Below are positions 1 to 8,078 of a stretch of 12,577 nucleotides of DNA, in pieces. The translations under genes and the position numbers were made by a program. Below the pieces are notes generated by a model. It saw only the letters and a list, made by a program, of their open reading frames with translations, was not told where the DNA came from and did not search any database. Source of the stretch: Sphingobacteriia bacterium (GTDB taxonomy: Bacteria > Bacteroidota > Bacteroidia > UBA7662); assembly GCA_009926245.1 (NCBI GenBank), contig RFPG01000015.1, positions 1 through 12,577 of the forward strand, read 5' to 3'. Numbering within the stretch: position 1 is the stretch's first letter; every line of letters begins with the position of its first letter.

Positions 1-1170
1 CGTTCCCTTGCGGCTGACCAAATAAAAGGTTCCATTTTTCTCAAAGCCTTTGGTCAAGCGCAGCCAGATATTGCGGGTTCGACCATCGCTAATGCAGGTA
101 TCCGGGCGGGCGCTCTGGATTTGTACCAAATCCCCATCCGGATCGTACAGCCTGAATTCTGAACCATCGCGCGCGATGGAATTGCAAGCGATCAAGGAAT
201 TCAATTCAACCTTGAAGGTGGTATCGGTGGTGCACTGCACGATGGTTGAATCATTTTTGAAGGCCGGTCGAATGTTATCGCAATAGCGCCCGATCCCCAA
301 TATCACCTGAACATCCACTTTGACATAACCAATTAAGGTACCCTGCCTAAATTCGCTTACCTGCAATACAAAGATGGCTGTCTGTTGAACGTTGGATAAG
401 AAACTAAGATTACCATTGTTGGGATTGATATTGATGGTATTTCCAACCACATTAGCAGGGACTTGGGCGGTCCGGGGCGCAAGGTAATTGGCATTGGTAT
501 TCCAACCCGTCATGGCAGGTGTGAGAGAATACACTACGGAATCTCCTTGGGTTTCCGAAACATCAAAAACGACGGTTACCGGCTCTTGGATGCAATAGGC
601 CGGAACCTGAAAGGAATTAAAACGAGCCGATGTGTTACCATTTGGAATGTTGTTGTTGAGATAGGAATCGATGAAGAAATTCTGTTGACCCGGCGCAGGC
701 CCCAACGTATTGTTGGTATTGCGGCAGCACCAACCTGCAGATACTGAGTTTCCCCAAACAAAATACCAATCGTTGCAGGTTGGATTCGTGGTTGAGAAGG
801 GCAAGGTAACGGTGCCCGTCCATTTATACTCTTGCAATCCGTAGCGAGTTCCTCCATTGCAGGTACTGGGGTCAATGGTACACGCGGTAACAACTTCAAT
901 ACCAGTCCCTGGAACCCATGAAACAGGAAGTGTATAGGTCTGACCGCACCCGTTGCGGTAGTACATGTTCATGGTTGGGTTGGTGAAAGGACCCTGCATA
1001 ATCGAGTTGCAATCCCGGTAAATAGTCAAAGTGATTTGGTACTCGTTGGGATTGGCCAACTTGGTGTAAGTGATGTTACCCCCTGCTAAGTGCGTTGCTT
1101 GGGAACCCAGGGGTAATAGCCAAAACGTGGCACAAACCAACAGGCTAAGAATAAATCGTTGAATTCGCAT
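1..1170 (-). CDS. Large secreted surface protein, N-terminal 390 residues (C-terminus beyond window)
   Basis: The frame is open from the ATG at 1168-1170 to the left edge, so only the N-terminal 390 residues are visible. Residues 1-25 form a signal peptide (basic start, hydrophobic core, cleavage near GSQA). The mature protein begins THLAGGNITY, and YRDC (51-54) and CCRN (148-151) follow. This set is typical of large Bacteroidota extracellular proteins that usually end in a gliding-type/T9SS C-terminal domain. Residues ~322-390 hold a second module (CNSI, then EFRLYDPDGDLVQI) that is also present in the 559-aa protein upstream. The start lies 4 bp after that gene's stop, with no Shine-Dalgarno, so the two are probably co-transcribed and coupled. 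Many cysteines and Asn/Thr-rich segments fit an exported, disulfide-containing protein. Export through T9SS is inferred, because the sorting domain would lie outside the window. Ligand or function is unknown. Confidence 0.88.
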   Translation of the reverse strand, partial: MRIQRFILSLLVCATFWLLPLGSQATHLAGGNITYTKLANPNEYQITLTIYRDCNSIMQGPFTNPTMNMYYRNGCGQTYTLPVSWVPGTGIEVVTACTIDPSTCNGGTRYGLQEYKWTGTVTLPFSTTNPTCNDWYFVWGNSVSAGWCCRNTNNTLGPAPGQQNFFIDSYLNNNIPNGNTSARFNSFQVPAYCIQEPVTVVFDVSETQGDSVVYSLTPAMTGWNTNANYLAPRTAQVPANVVGNTININPNNGNLSFLSNVQQTAIFVLQVSEFRQGTLIGYVKVDVQVILGIGRYCDNIRPAFKNDSTIVQCTTDTTFKVELNSLIACNSIARDGSEFRLYDPDGDLVQIQSARPDTCISDGRTRNIWLRLTKGFEKNGTFYLVSRKGT

Positions 1171-1174
1171 CGTA

Positions 1175-2854
1175 TTATTTTATGATTTGAAGGGGGCCAA
1201 AAAGGGGTTCTTTGTCGATGACCCGAACCACGTAGAAATAATTACCGGCAGGGATATCGGTCGGTGACCAGTCGTTTTGATAATCATCGGAATTATAAAC
1301 AACTTGATTCCAACGATCGTAGATGGTGACTTTGGTTCCGGGGAAATAAACCAGATCCTTGATGGTGAAAAAATCGTTGGAGCCGTCCCCGTTGGGAGTT
1401 ACCACATTGTAGACCACCACGGGTCTATCCAAGATATCAAAAGTGATCCAATTGGAATGGGCCGTGAAACTGCTGTCATCGTTCACCGCCTGCACCCATA
1501 TCCGATAACGCCCCAGCTTGGTACCCTTCTGGATTTCAAAGGTGGTATCGGTGGTCGAACCAACCCAATAGCCAAGGGTATCGTTTACCAAGGTCGTGAA
1601 CACGTTGTAGCGGGGTGATTCAAATGCCTTGTAAGGGGTCCAGCGAATACGCCCCGGCCCCCTATTTCCGTTACGCAGGGTGGTATCGGATGGTTGGACA
1701 TAGATATTATTGGCCGAATCCCCGTTGTCGGTCAGGCCATAATATTTCATCTCAAGGACGGCCATGAAATCCCGAGGGCCTTCGGTTGGGTCCTGTACCT
1801 TGGTGACCATGGTGGTATCCGTCAAACGATCCGTAGCCCCAAAGCGAAACCAACGGTCGGAATGCAACCCGTCGTTTTTGAACAAGACATACCGCTTGAA
1901 ATACGTGGTATCAAAGTCCTCCGGGGTGGACCAGGTCAAGGTAATTTCCTCGTTATTGGGCGCGACATCCACATTGAGCATACGGACCGGGGTATTGTAC
2001 TCGTAACAGTCATTCAAGCGCACGATAATCGTATCAAATTCCTGGGCCCCGGAGCCACAGTCCCCCAGCAGGGTGTTGTTATCAAGGCCCTGACGAACCA
2101 CCAGGTAATGGTCTCCGTTCACCAGAAAATCAATGGCCGATTCAATCGTAATGGAATCGGTGCGGTTGTTGAGGCAGGTATACGAAACCTTACGGATCTG
2201 CATTAATTGACCAGCTGGGTTGTAAAGTCGAAAATCGGTTCCGTTGGTATCGATGCTATTGCAGGCCAAAGCCCCCGCCTTGACCTTGAGGCCGATTTGG
2301 CGGGTATAACAAGCCGGGGAAACCACCGGCCAAAACGAAGTGGTGTCGATGGATTTGAACCCACCAAAATAGACCCCCTGGCACTGCCCCACCGGCGAAA
2401 ACAACCAGCCTTCGCTCTGCGACGAATTGGGGTACACCAAACCCGGTGTCGTGGGAGAAACCACCCACTGGGTTGAATTGCGGGCCGCTGCGGCAAAGGC
2501 CACCGTGCCCGTCGCATTGTGGAGTCCCAAAACGGCTGTACCACCGGCCCAGGTGGTGCAATTGGGCTTGTTTTCAATAAAGACTTCGATGGTATTGTTG
2601 CACTCGTTCAGGACAATTTGAAAGGTTCCCAAAAGCGAGGTGCATTGATACATGGGCAATTGGAAAAACGAAACCACCATTTTGCGGACCCCGTCATCGG
2701 CCGAACTGAATTGCCCGGTTAGCGAAGTGCCACCGTACGGGGCCGGCGCAAAGGGAACCGGAGTAATGGTATAAGTCTGGCCCCAAACGGCCAGGGGGCC
2801 CCATCCCAACAAAAGAGTCAGGAACAGAGAACGAAGGAAGAGAGCTGGGGTCAT
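1175..2854 (-). CDS. Secreted surface protein with T9SS type B (CHU_C/gliding-type) sorting domain, 559 aa
   Basis: Residues 1-25 are a signal peptide. Residues ~33-156 contain a conserved Bacteroidota module: PFAPAPYGGTSL, then MVVSFFQLPMYQC, FQIVLNECNNTIEVFIENKP, WAGGTAVLGLHNATGT and a closing GWLFSPVG. Residues ~190-265 carry the CNSID/FRLYNPAGQLMQI module shared with the next gene. A fibronectin-III-like stretch (ITLTWSTPEDFD) and Thr/Asp-rich segments follow. Residues 480-559 are the sorting domain: VTPNGDGSND, then a VTIYDRWNQVVYNS core, PAGNYFYVV and a terminal LQIIK. By family knowledge this domain directs T9SS export and surface attachment or release, so the protein should be cell-surface or secreted. 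The first module looks shortened between TSLT and MVVSFF (see findings). The ATG at 2854 gives a clean signal peptide. It appears to be the first gene of a two-gene unit. The ligand is unknown, and an adhesin or matrix role is only a guess. Confidence 0.9.
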   Translation of the reverse strand: MTPALFLRSLFLTLLLGWGPLAVWGQTYTITPVPFAPAPYGGTSLTGQFSSADDGVRKMVVSFFQLPMYQCTSLLGTFQIVLNECNNTIEVFIENKPNCTTWAGGTAVLGLHNATGTVAFAAAARNSTQWVVSPTTPGLVYPNSSQSEGWLFSPVGQCQGVYFGGFKSIDTTSFWPVVSPACYTRQIGLKVKAGALACNSIDTNGTDFRLYNPAGQLMQIRKVSYTCLNNRTDSITIESAIDFLVNGDHYLVVRQGLDNNTLLGDCGSGAQEFDTIIVRLNDCYEYNTPVRMLNVDVAPNNEEITLTWSTPEDFDTTYFKRYVLFKNDGLHSDRWFRFGATDRLTDTTMVTKVQDPTEGPRDFMAVLEMKYYGLTDNGDSANNIYVQPSDTTLRNGNRGPGRIRWTPYKAFESPRYNVFTTLVNDTLGYWVGSTTDTTFEIQKGTKLGRYRIWVQAVNDDSSFTAHSNWITFDILDRPVVVYNVVTPNGDGSNDFFTIKDLVYFPGTKVTIYDRWNQVVYNSDDYQNDWSPTDIPAGNYFYVVRVIDKEPLFGPLQIIK

Positions 2855-2895
2855 GAATGGGCGAAGGTCCGGAGCGATTTGGAATTAGTCAGGAC

Positions 2896-2903
2896 GAAAA
2901 ATA
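2896..2903 (-). promoter_or_regulatory. Candidate -7 element for the surface-protein pair
   Basis: Read on the minus strand this is TATTTTTC, a 7-of-8 match to the Bacteroidota -7 consensus TAnnTTTG. It lies about 40 nt before the ATG of the 559-aa surface protein, giving a normal-length leader. A TTTTTGG run lies about 13 nt further upstream, closer than usual for a -33 TTG. The assignment is weak. Confidence 0.25.
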
Positions 2904-2992
2904 CCGCTGATTTGACCAAAAACCTTGGCTAAGGCTGCAAATTTCAAGGTTTAATCCGTTTTTAAAGGTCCGAATACGGGGTACGATGGACG

Positions 2993-3000
2993 TACTTTTG
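2993..3000 (+). promoter_or_regulatory. Bacteroidota -7 promoter element (TACTTTTG) of the lepA operon
   Basis: TACTTTTG matches TAnnTTTG exactly and ends 7 nt before the lepA ATG. With transcription starting a few bases after the element, the mRNA would have a leader of at most a few nucleotides. No Shine-Dalgarno is present. I see no clear -33 TTG at the usual distance. Confidence 0.6.
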
Positions 3001-3007
3001 CAAACCC

Positions 3008-4795
3008 ATGAAACAAATCCGGAATTTCTGCATCATCGCCCACATTGATCACGGCAAAAGCACCTTGGCAGATCGGCTCCTGCAGACGACAGGAACCGTT
3101 GGAGACCGGGACCTGCAGGCGCAGACCCTGGATGATATGGATTTGGAGCGGGAAAGGGGTATCACCATCAAGAGCCATGCCATTCAGATGAATTATCGTC
3201 TTGATAATCAGGAATATATACTTAATTTGATTGATACCCCTGGCCACGTGGACTTTTCGTACGAGGTGTCACGAGCCATTGCCTCCTGCGAGGGGGCTTT
3301 GTTGATCGTAGATGCCTCCCAAGGCATTGAAGCTCAAACCATTTCGAATCTTTACTTGGCCCTGGAGCACAACTTGGAAATCATCCCGGTTCTCAACAAA
3401 ATGGACCTTCCTTCGGCATCCCCCGAAGAAGTGAAGGACCAGATTGTTGAATTAATTGGCTGCCAACGGGAGGATATTCTGCCCGCCAGCGGCAAAACCG
3501 GGCAGGGCGTGGACCTCATCCTTGAAGCCATTGTGAAGCGCATTCCCCCACCCCAGGGCGATCCATCGGCCCCGTTACAGGCCCTGATTTTTGACTCGAT
3601 GTACAATAATTACCGAGGTGTTGTGGCTTATTTCCGTGTTTTCAACGGAAGAATCCGCAGCGGGGAGCGCGTCAAATTTGTGAATTCAGGAAAAGAATAC
3701 CTGGCTGACGAAATTGGCATTCTCAAACTCAAGCCCCAACCCCGTGAAACCGTCGAAACGGGGGACGTGGGTTATATTATTTCCGGTATCAAACAGGCAC
3801 GCGAGGTTCAGGTCGGTGACACCATTACCAGCATGGAACGCCCCTGCGTTGAAGGAATCAAAGGCTTTGAAGAAGTCAAGCCCATGGTTTTTGCGGGAAT
3901 CTATCCCGTCGATACCGAAGATTATGAGGAACTTAGGGATTCGATGGAAAAGCTTCAGTTGAACGATGCTTCTCTGGTTTTTGAACCCGAATCTTCGGCG
4001 GCCTTGGGCTTTGGTTTCCGCTGCGGTTTTTTGGGAATGCTTCACATGGAAATTATCCAGGAGCGCCTGGAGAGAGAGTTCGATATGACGGTCATCACCA
4101 CCGTTCCCAACGTTTCGTATTTCTGCCAAACCACCAAGGGCGAAATGTTAACCGTTAACAACCCCTCCGACCTCCCGGATCCCAGTCATATTGATTTCAT
4201 TGAAGAACCATTTATCCACGCCCAGGTCATCACCAAATCGGATTATATCGGTCCGGTCATTGAACTGTGCATGAACAAGCGGGGTGTTATCACCAACCAA
4301 ACCTACCTGAGCTCCAACCGGGTCGAGATCACCTTTGACATGCCGCTCGGTGAAATCGTCTTTGATTTTTACGATAAACTCAAATCGATTTCGAGGGGTT
4401 ATGCCTCTTTTGACTATCACCTGATCGGCTACCGGCAGTCCCGCTTGGTCCGGATGGATATTCGCCTCAACAGCGAACCGGTCGATGCGCTTTCAGCCTT
4501 GATCCATGCCGACAAGGCCTATGAGTTGGGCAAAAAAATGTGCGAGAAACTTCGGGAATTGTTGACCCGGCAGCAGTTCGAAGTGGCCATACAGGCCTCT
4601 ATTGGCGCCAAAATCATTGCCCGTGAGACCCTCAAGGCCCTGCGCAAAGATGTGACGGCCAAATGTTACGGTGGGGATATTTCCCGCAAACGCAAGTTGC
4701 TTGAAAAGCAAAAGAAAGGCAAGAAACGCATGCGCCAGGTGGGCAATGTAGAGATTCCTCAAAGCGCCTTTTTGGCGGTACTCAAACTGGACTAA
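3008..4795 (+). CDS. lepA: Elongation factor 4 (LepA), translational GTPase
   Basis: This 595-residue protein matches the usual LepA length (~600) end to end. The G domain shows every GTP-binding motif: AHIDHGKST (11-19), ERGITI (49-54), DTPGH (76-80), NKMD (130-133) and a SGKTGQG G5 region. The family-specific C-terminal half ends with [24 protein letters not shown], the basic LepA-specific tail that contacts the ribosome. LepA is a cytoplasmic ribosome-associated GTPase linked to translation under stress and to ribosome biogenesis. The ATG at 3008 gives the standard [17 protein letters not shown] start and lies 7 nt after a consensus -7 element. The stop overlaps the next start (TAATG), so folD translation is likely coupled. 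It is the first gene of a four-gene unit. No odd residues were seen. Confidence 0.98.
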   Translation: MKQIRNFCIIAHIDHGKSTLADRLLQTTGTVGDRDLQAQTLDDMDLERERGITIKSHAIQMNYRLDNQEYILNLIDTPGHVDFSYEVSRAIASCEGALLIVDASQGIEAQTISNLYLALEHNLEIIPVLNKMDLPSASPEEVKDQIVELIGCQREDILPASGKTGQGVDLILEAIVKRIPPPQGDPSAPLQALIFDSMYNNYRGVVAYFRVFNGRIRSGERVKFVNSGKEYLADEIGILKLKPQPRETVETGDVGYIISGIKQAREVQVGDTITSMERPCVEGIKGFEEVKPMVFAGIYPVDTEDYEELRDSMEKLQLNDASLVFEPESSAALGFGFRCGFLGMLHMEIIQERLEREFDMTVITTVPNVSYFCQTTKGEMLTVNNPSDLPDPSHIDFIEEPFIHAQVITKSDYIGPVIELCMNKRGVITNQTYLSSNRVEITFDMPLGEIVFDFYDKLKSISRGYASFDYHLIGYRQSRLVRMDIRLNSEPVDALSALIHADKAYELGKKMCEKLRELLTRQQFEVAIQASIGAKIIARETLKALRKDVTAKCYGGDISRKRKLLEKQKKGKKRMRQVGNVEIPQSAFLAVLKLD

Positions 4796-5688
4796 TGCCA
4801 ACAAGCCACGGCGCACCTCTCATCCTGGACGGCCAGGCCACTGCAGAGCAAATCCGGGAAGAATTACGGGAACTGAACCGCTTGCGCCTTCAATCAGGCC
4901 AACGCCCCCCCCACCTTACGGCGGTTTTGGTTGGCAACGATGGCGGAAGCGAAACCTACGTGGCCCACAAAATCAAAGCCTGTGCATCGGTGGGCTTTGG
5001 CTCGGAGATCGTTCGCCTTGACAGCTCGGTGACCCAAAAAGAACTGATGGAGGTGGTCCATCGCCTCAACCAAGACCCGGGGGTTGATGGATACATCGTG
5101 CAGTTGCCCCTGCCTTCCCACTTGGATGCCACCGAAGTGAACCTGGCCATCCTACCCACCAAGGATGTGGACGGCTTTCACCCGGTCAACTTGGGACGAA
5201 TGGCGCTGGGACTGCCCTGCTACAAACCGGCCACCCCTTCCGGCATTCTGGAATTAATTCACCGCAACCATATCGACATCCGCGGAATGCATGCCGTTGT
5301 CCTCGGCCGGAGTCCCATTGTGGGTTCCCCCTTGGCCCAAATGCTCTCCCGCAACACCACACCCGGCAATTGCACCGTCACTCTCTGCCATTCGCGGACG
5401 GTGGATCTGAAGGAACATTGCCGCAGGGCCGATCTTTTGGTCGCGGCCTTGGGACAACCAGGTTTTGTGACCGCGGATATGGTGCGTCTAGGTGCCGTGG
5501 TCATTGATGTGGGAACAACCCGTGTCGAGGACCCCAGCAAGCGCAGCGGCTACGCCTTGCGTGGAGATGTTTGCTTTGAGGAGGTCGCCCCGCTCTGCAG
5601 GGCCATCACCCCGGTCCCCGGCGGTGTTGGACCCATGACCATTGCTTCCCTTTTGCAGAATACCTGGCAAGCAGCCAACCCAACCTAA
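4795..5688 (+). CDS. folD: Bifunctional methylene-THF dehydrogenase / methenyl-THF cyclohydrolase (FolD)
   Basis: At 297 residues the protein is normal for FolD. It interconverts 5,10-methylene-THF, 5,10-methenyl-THF and 10-formyl-THF with NADP(H) in the cytoplasm, supplying formyl groups for purines and initiator tRNA. Visible signatures are the YVAHK motif with catalytic Lys59, the folate-site VQLPLP (102-107), KDVDGFHPVN, the Rossmann-fold GRSPIVGSP (171-179), CHSRT, and PGGVGPMT (275-282) near the C-terminus. The ATG shares its A with the lepA TAA stop, so translation probably restarts after LepA. The stop lies 3 bp before queE. A one-carbon enzyme downstream of a translation factor is reasonable through formyl-Met-tRNA supply, but that link is inference. 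Confidence 0.98.
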   Translation: MPTSHGAPLILDGQATAEQIREELRELNRLRLQSGQRPPHLTAVLVGNDGGSETYVAHKIKACASVGFGSEIVRLDSSVTQKELMEVVHRLNQDPGVDGYIVQLPLPSHLDATEVNLAILPTKDVDGFHPVNLGRMALGLPCYKPATPSGILELIHRNHIDIRGMHAVVLGRSPIVGSPLAQMLSRNTTPGNCTVTLCHSRTVDLKEHCRRADLLVAALGQPGFVTADMVRLGAVVIDVGTTRVEDPSKRSGYALRGDVCFEEVAPLCRAITPVPGGVGPMTIASLLQNTWQAANPT

Positions 5689-5691
5689 GCC

Positions 5692-6291
5692 ATGGAAAAG
5701 CTTCCGGTTATGGAGCAGTTCCTCAGCCTCCAAGGCGAAGGATACCACAGCGGTCGCCCTGCTTATTTTATTCGTTTGGGCGGTTGCACGGTGGGTTGTG
5801 TTTGGTGCGATGTCAAAGATTCTTGGGATTCCCAGGCCCATCCTTTGCGGTCGGTGGAAGAACTGGCTCTTGCAGCCAAGGCTTCCGGAGCTCCTGCGGT
5901 GGTGGTTACCGGTGGTGAACCCTGCACCTACGATTTGCAATGGCTGACCAAGGCCTTGCGTGACCAAGGCTTGCAGATCTGGATCGAAACCTCCGGGGTC
6001 TATCCGATTCGAGGCGATTTTGATTGGGTCTGCCTATCCCCCAAAAAGTTCAAAGAACCTTTGGCTGAGTCGATTGCCCGTGCTCATGAATTCAAGGTGG
6101 TGGTCTATCACCCGTCGGATTTGGATTGGATGAAGGGTTTTGTTACGGGACTTACCCCCGGTTGCCGGCTTTTTGTTCAACCGGAATGGAGCAAGAGAGA
6201 AAGCATCGCCCCCCTTTTGGTTCGTTTTGTTCAGGAAAATCCGGATTGGACCTTGTCCCTCCAAACCCACAAATACCTTGAGATTCCTTAA
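5692..6291 (+). CDS. queE: 7-carboxy-7-deazaguanine synthase (QueE), radical SAM
   Basis: QueE converts 6-carboxy-5,6,7,8-tetrahydropterin to 7-carboxy-7-deazaguanine with S-adenosylmethionine and a [4Fe-4S] cluster, a step toward preQ1 and queuosine in tRNA. The protein (199 aa) has the QGEG motif (14-17) and a cluster motif of the ordinary radical-SAM CX3CX2C form (Cys32, Cys36, Cys39). TGGEP (73-77) binds SAM, and the C-terminus is QTHKYLEIP, characteristic of QueE. The length is normal for the short form. The ATG lies 3 bp after the folD stop without a Shine-Dalgarno. The 3' end overlaps the next gene by 14 bp if that gene starts at TTG 6278. No other queuosine genes are in view. Confidence 0.96.
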   Translation: MEKLPVMEQFLSLQGEGYHSGRPAYFIRLGGCTVGCVWCDVKDSWDSQAHPLRSVEELALAAKASGAPAVVVTGGEPCTYDLQWLTKALRDQGLQIWIETSGVYPIRGDFDWVCLSPKKFKEPLAESIARAHEFKVVVYHPSDLDWMKGFVTGLTPGCRLFVQPEWSKRESIAPLLVRFVQENPDWTLSLQTHKYLEIP

Positions 6292-8056
6292 GGCCCTTGT
6301 CCTGTCTTGGGCTCTGTTAACGGGTCGATCCCTGGCCCAGACCACCCCATCCGGAAATCAAGCATCGGAGGCTTTGCCTGTCTACACCGATACCCGAAAG
6401 ATTGATCTCAAATTCAGCAAAGCCTTGGAACCGGTCAACGAAGGCCGCTACGATTTGGCCATTGCCAAAGTCCAAACACTCTGCGATCGTTACCCCGAAC
6501 ACGCACCGGGTTGGCTGATTTTGGGTGATTTGCACCTTCAAACCCGGGAATGGTCCGAGGCTCAAAGGGCCTTTAGGCGCTGTGTGGATTTGCACCCCCG
6601 CCTTTCGGTCAAAGGCTTTCATGGACTGTTCAATGCATGCATGCATGTGGGGGATTATGCCACCGTCATGGAATACTACAACCGGATTCCGTTTTTCCCC
6701 AAAGCCACAGCGGAACAACTTCGCGATATGGATTTGTGGCGCAAGCAAGCCGGATTTGGATGGCAGGCCCTCAAGAAACCAAGACCTCAACGCTTGGAAC
6801 CGGCTCCTGCGACGCTTGACGGGGGGCTACAAGCCTATCTACCCTGTTTGTGCAACGGCGGACGGCAAATGATCCTGACCCGTCGGGACGAAAAGGGGGA
6901 AGATTTTTTTGAAAGTCGCCAAGTAAACGGTTCATGGTCGGCGGGGCAGCGCTTGGGAGCCCCCGTGAACAGCGACTTGGACGAAGGCGGTTGCTGGCTA
7001 AGTCCGGACGGCCATATGCTATGGTTTACAGGTTGTTATCGGGAAGGCGGGCAGGGATCCTGTGACTTGTATTATGTTATAAAAGAAAAAGGAGGTTGGG
7101 GGACCGTCCATTCCGCGGGTCCCTTTGTGAACTCCGCTGCTTGGGATGCCCATCCCACCCTGAGTAGCGACGGTTTGACTTTGTATTTTGCGAGCAACCG
7201 TAGGGGCAGCCGAGGTGGCAGTGATTTGTGGATGAGCCAGGCGCGTTTGGATTCGAGCGGTTGGCCTGTTGATACCGCCGGATTCCCCTTGAATATTTCT
7301 TGGTGGAATTGGTCCGGGATGGATCCGGATCGTTTGGTTTGGTCGGAACCGGTGCCTCTGGACAGCAACATCAACACCCCATACAGCGAGAACAGCCCTT
7401 ACTTGCATCCCAACGGAATGGATTTGTATTTCGCTTCGTCCGGACATGCCGGCATGGGGCAATTGGATGTGTACCGAAGCCGAAGGGATGCCAACTCATC
7501 CTCAACGTCTCGGTGGTTGGCTCCCACCAACCTGGGGCCTCCCCTCAATACCTACAGAGATGAAATGGGATTGGTTCTGGAACCGGACGGCCGGATGGCT
7601 TGGTTAAGTCGTGAAACCGAGCAAGGGATTCGTCTCCTGCGTGTTGAATTGGATACCGCATCGCTACCTCGTTTGAGTCCCCCCGACACGTTCGCAATGC
7701 CCCTACCCCAGCGTCCCACCGAATGGGTCTTGAATCATCTCTACTATGCGGTGGACCAAGATCAACCCTTGGCGGACTCTGAACCCGCGCTCCAAAGCCT
7801 TTTGCAATGGTTAAATCGCAATCCCGAAATCCGAATTGAAATCCAAGGCCATACCGATGCCACCGGTTCACCCCAACACAATCTCGATTTATCCAATCGC
7901 AGGGCGCAGTATATTCGGAATTGGCTGATCGTCCAGGGCTGTGACCCGCGTCGATTGGTTGCCGTTGGTTACGGTTCCTCCAGACCTTTATCCACCGATG
8001 ACCTGCCGGAATCCAGGGCAAGGGACCGCCGGACCCAAATTAGCATCCTTCCTTAA
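6278..8056 (+). CDS. PorE-like envelope protein: TPR - PD40 propeller - OmpA peptidoglycan-binding domain
   Basis: I place the start at TTG 6278, giving 592 residues and a typical signal peptide (MRFLKALVLSWALL, cleavage after SLA20). An ATG at 6140 in the same frame would bury this signal and overlap queE by 152 bp. Residues ~45-140 are TPR-like helices. Residues ~180-460 hold about five PD40 blades of the pattern W...INS...SPDG..LYFAS....DLY, with extra sequence after blade three. Residues ~485-592 are an OmpA C-terminal domain: GHTD (524-527), with Asp527 and Arg542 spaced 15 apart as in the diaminopimelate-binding pair of OmpA, and VGYGSSRP. This order resembles PorE of the T9SS, which anchors the machinery to peptidoglycan. 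However, no carboxypeptidase-regulatory-like domain and no lipobox cysteine are evident. A periplasmic, peptidoglycan-bound role is likely; T9SS function is inference. Confidence 0.88.
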   Translation: MRFLKALVLSWALLTGRSLAQTTPSGNQASEALPVYTDTRKIDLKFSKALEPVNEGRYDLAIAKVQTLCDRYPEHAPGWLILGDLHLQTREWSEAQRAFRRCVDLHPRLSVKGFHGLFNACMHVGDYATVMEYYNRIPFFPKATAEQLRDMDLWRKQAGFGWQALKKPRPQRLEPAPATLDGGLQAYLPCLCNGGRQMILTRRDEKGEDFFESRQVNGSWSAGQRLGAPVNSDLDEGGCWLSPDGHMLWFTGCYREGGQGSCDLYYVIKEKGGWGTVHSAGPFVNSAAWDAHPTLSSDGLTLYFASNRRGSRGGSDLWMSQARLDSSGWPVDTAGFPLNISWWNWSGMDPDRLVWSEPVPLDSNINTPYSENSPYLHPNGMDLYFASSGHAGMGQLDVYRSRRDANSSSTSRWLAPTNLGPPLNTYRDEMGLVLEPDGRMAWLSRETEQGIRLLRVELDTASLPRLSPPDTFAMPLPQRPTEWVLNHLYYAVDQDQPLADSEPALQSLLQWLNRNPEIRIEIQGHTDATGSPQHNLDLSNRRAQYIRNWLIVQGCDPRRLVAVGYGSSRPLSTDDLPESRARDRRTQISILP

Positions 8057-8074
8057 CCCTAGTTGCTCGGGTTA
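8054..8074. terminator. Small hairpin between convergent genes, possible weak terminator
   Basis: TAACCC at 8054-8059, including the stop codon of the PorE-like gene, pairs perfectly with GGGTTA at 8069-8074 across a 9-nt loop. It fills most of the 22 bp between two convergent genes. Neither strand has a T-tract after the stem, so intrinsic termination is uncertain. Confidence 0.3.
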
Positions 8075-8078
8075 TTCG

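Noticed and set aside
215..231. 17-nt string also found at 1539-1555
   Set aside because: Both copies encode the same Thr-Thr-Asp-Thr-Thr-Phe phrase in the two surface proteins. Shared low-complexity coding explains it better than a mobile or recombination repeat.
1694..2206. 170-codon plus-strand open frame
   Set aside because: It is antisense to the 559-aa surface protein, which has clear family motifs across this stretch. The plus-strand product shows no recognisable domain.
5488..5967. 159-codon minus-strand open frame
   Set aside because: It is antisense to the folD/queE junction, both of which carry catalytic motifs there.
6140..6277. ATG-initiated extension of the PorE-like reading frame
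   Set aside because: It lies inside queE, encodes a charged stretch unlike a signal peptide, and would displace the evident signal peptide from the N-terminus.
6633..6649. ATGC run of about four units
   Set aside because: It is short, inside the TPR-coding region, and explained by codons for Ala-Cys-Met-His. There is no sign of a regulatory role.
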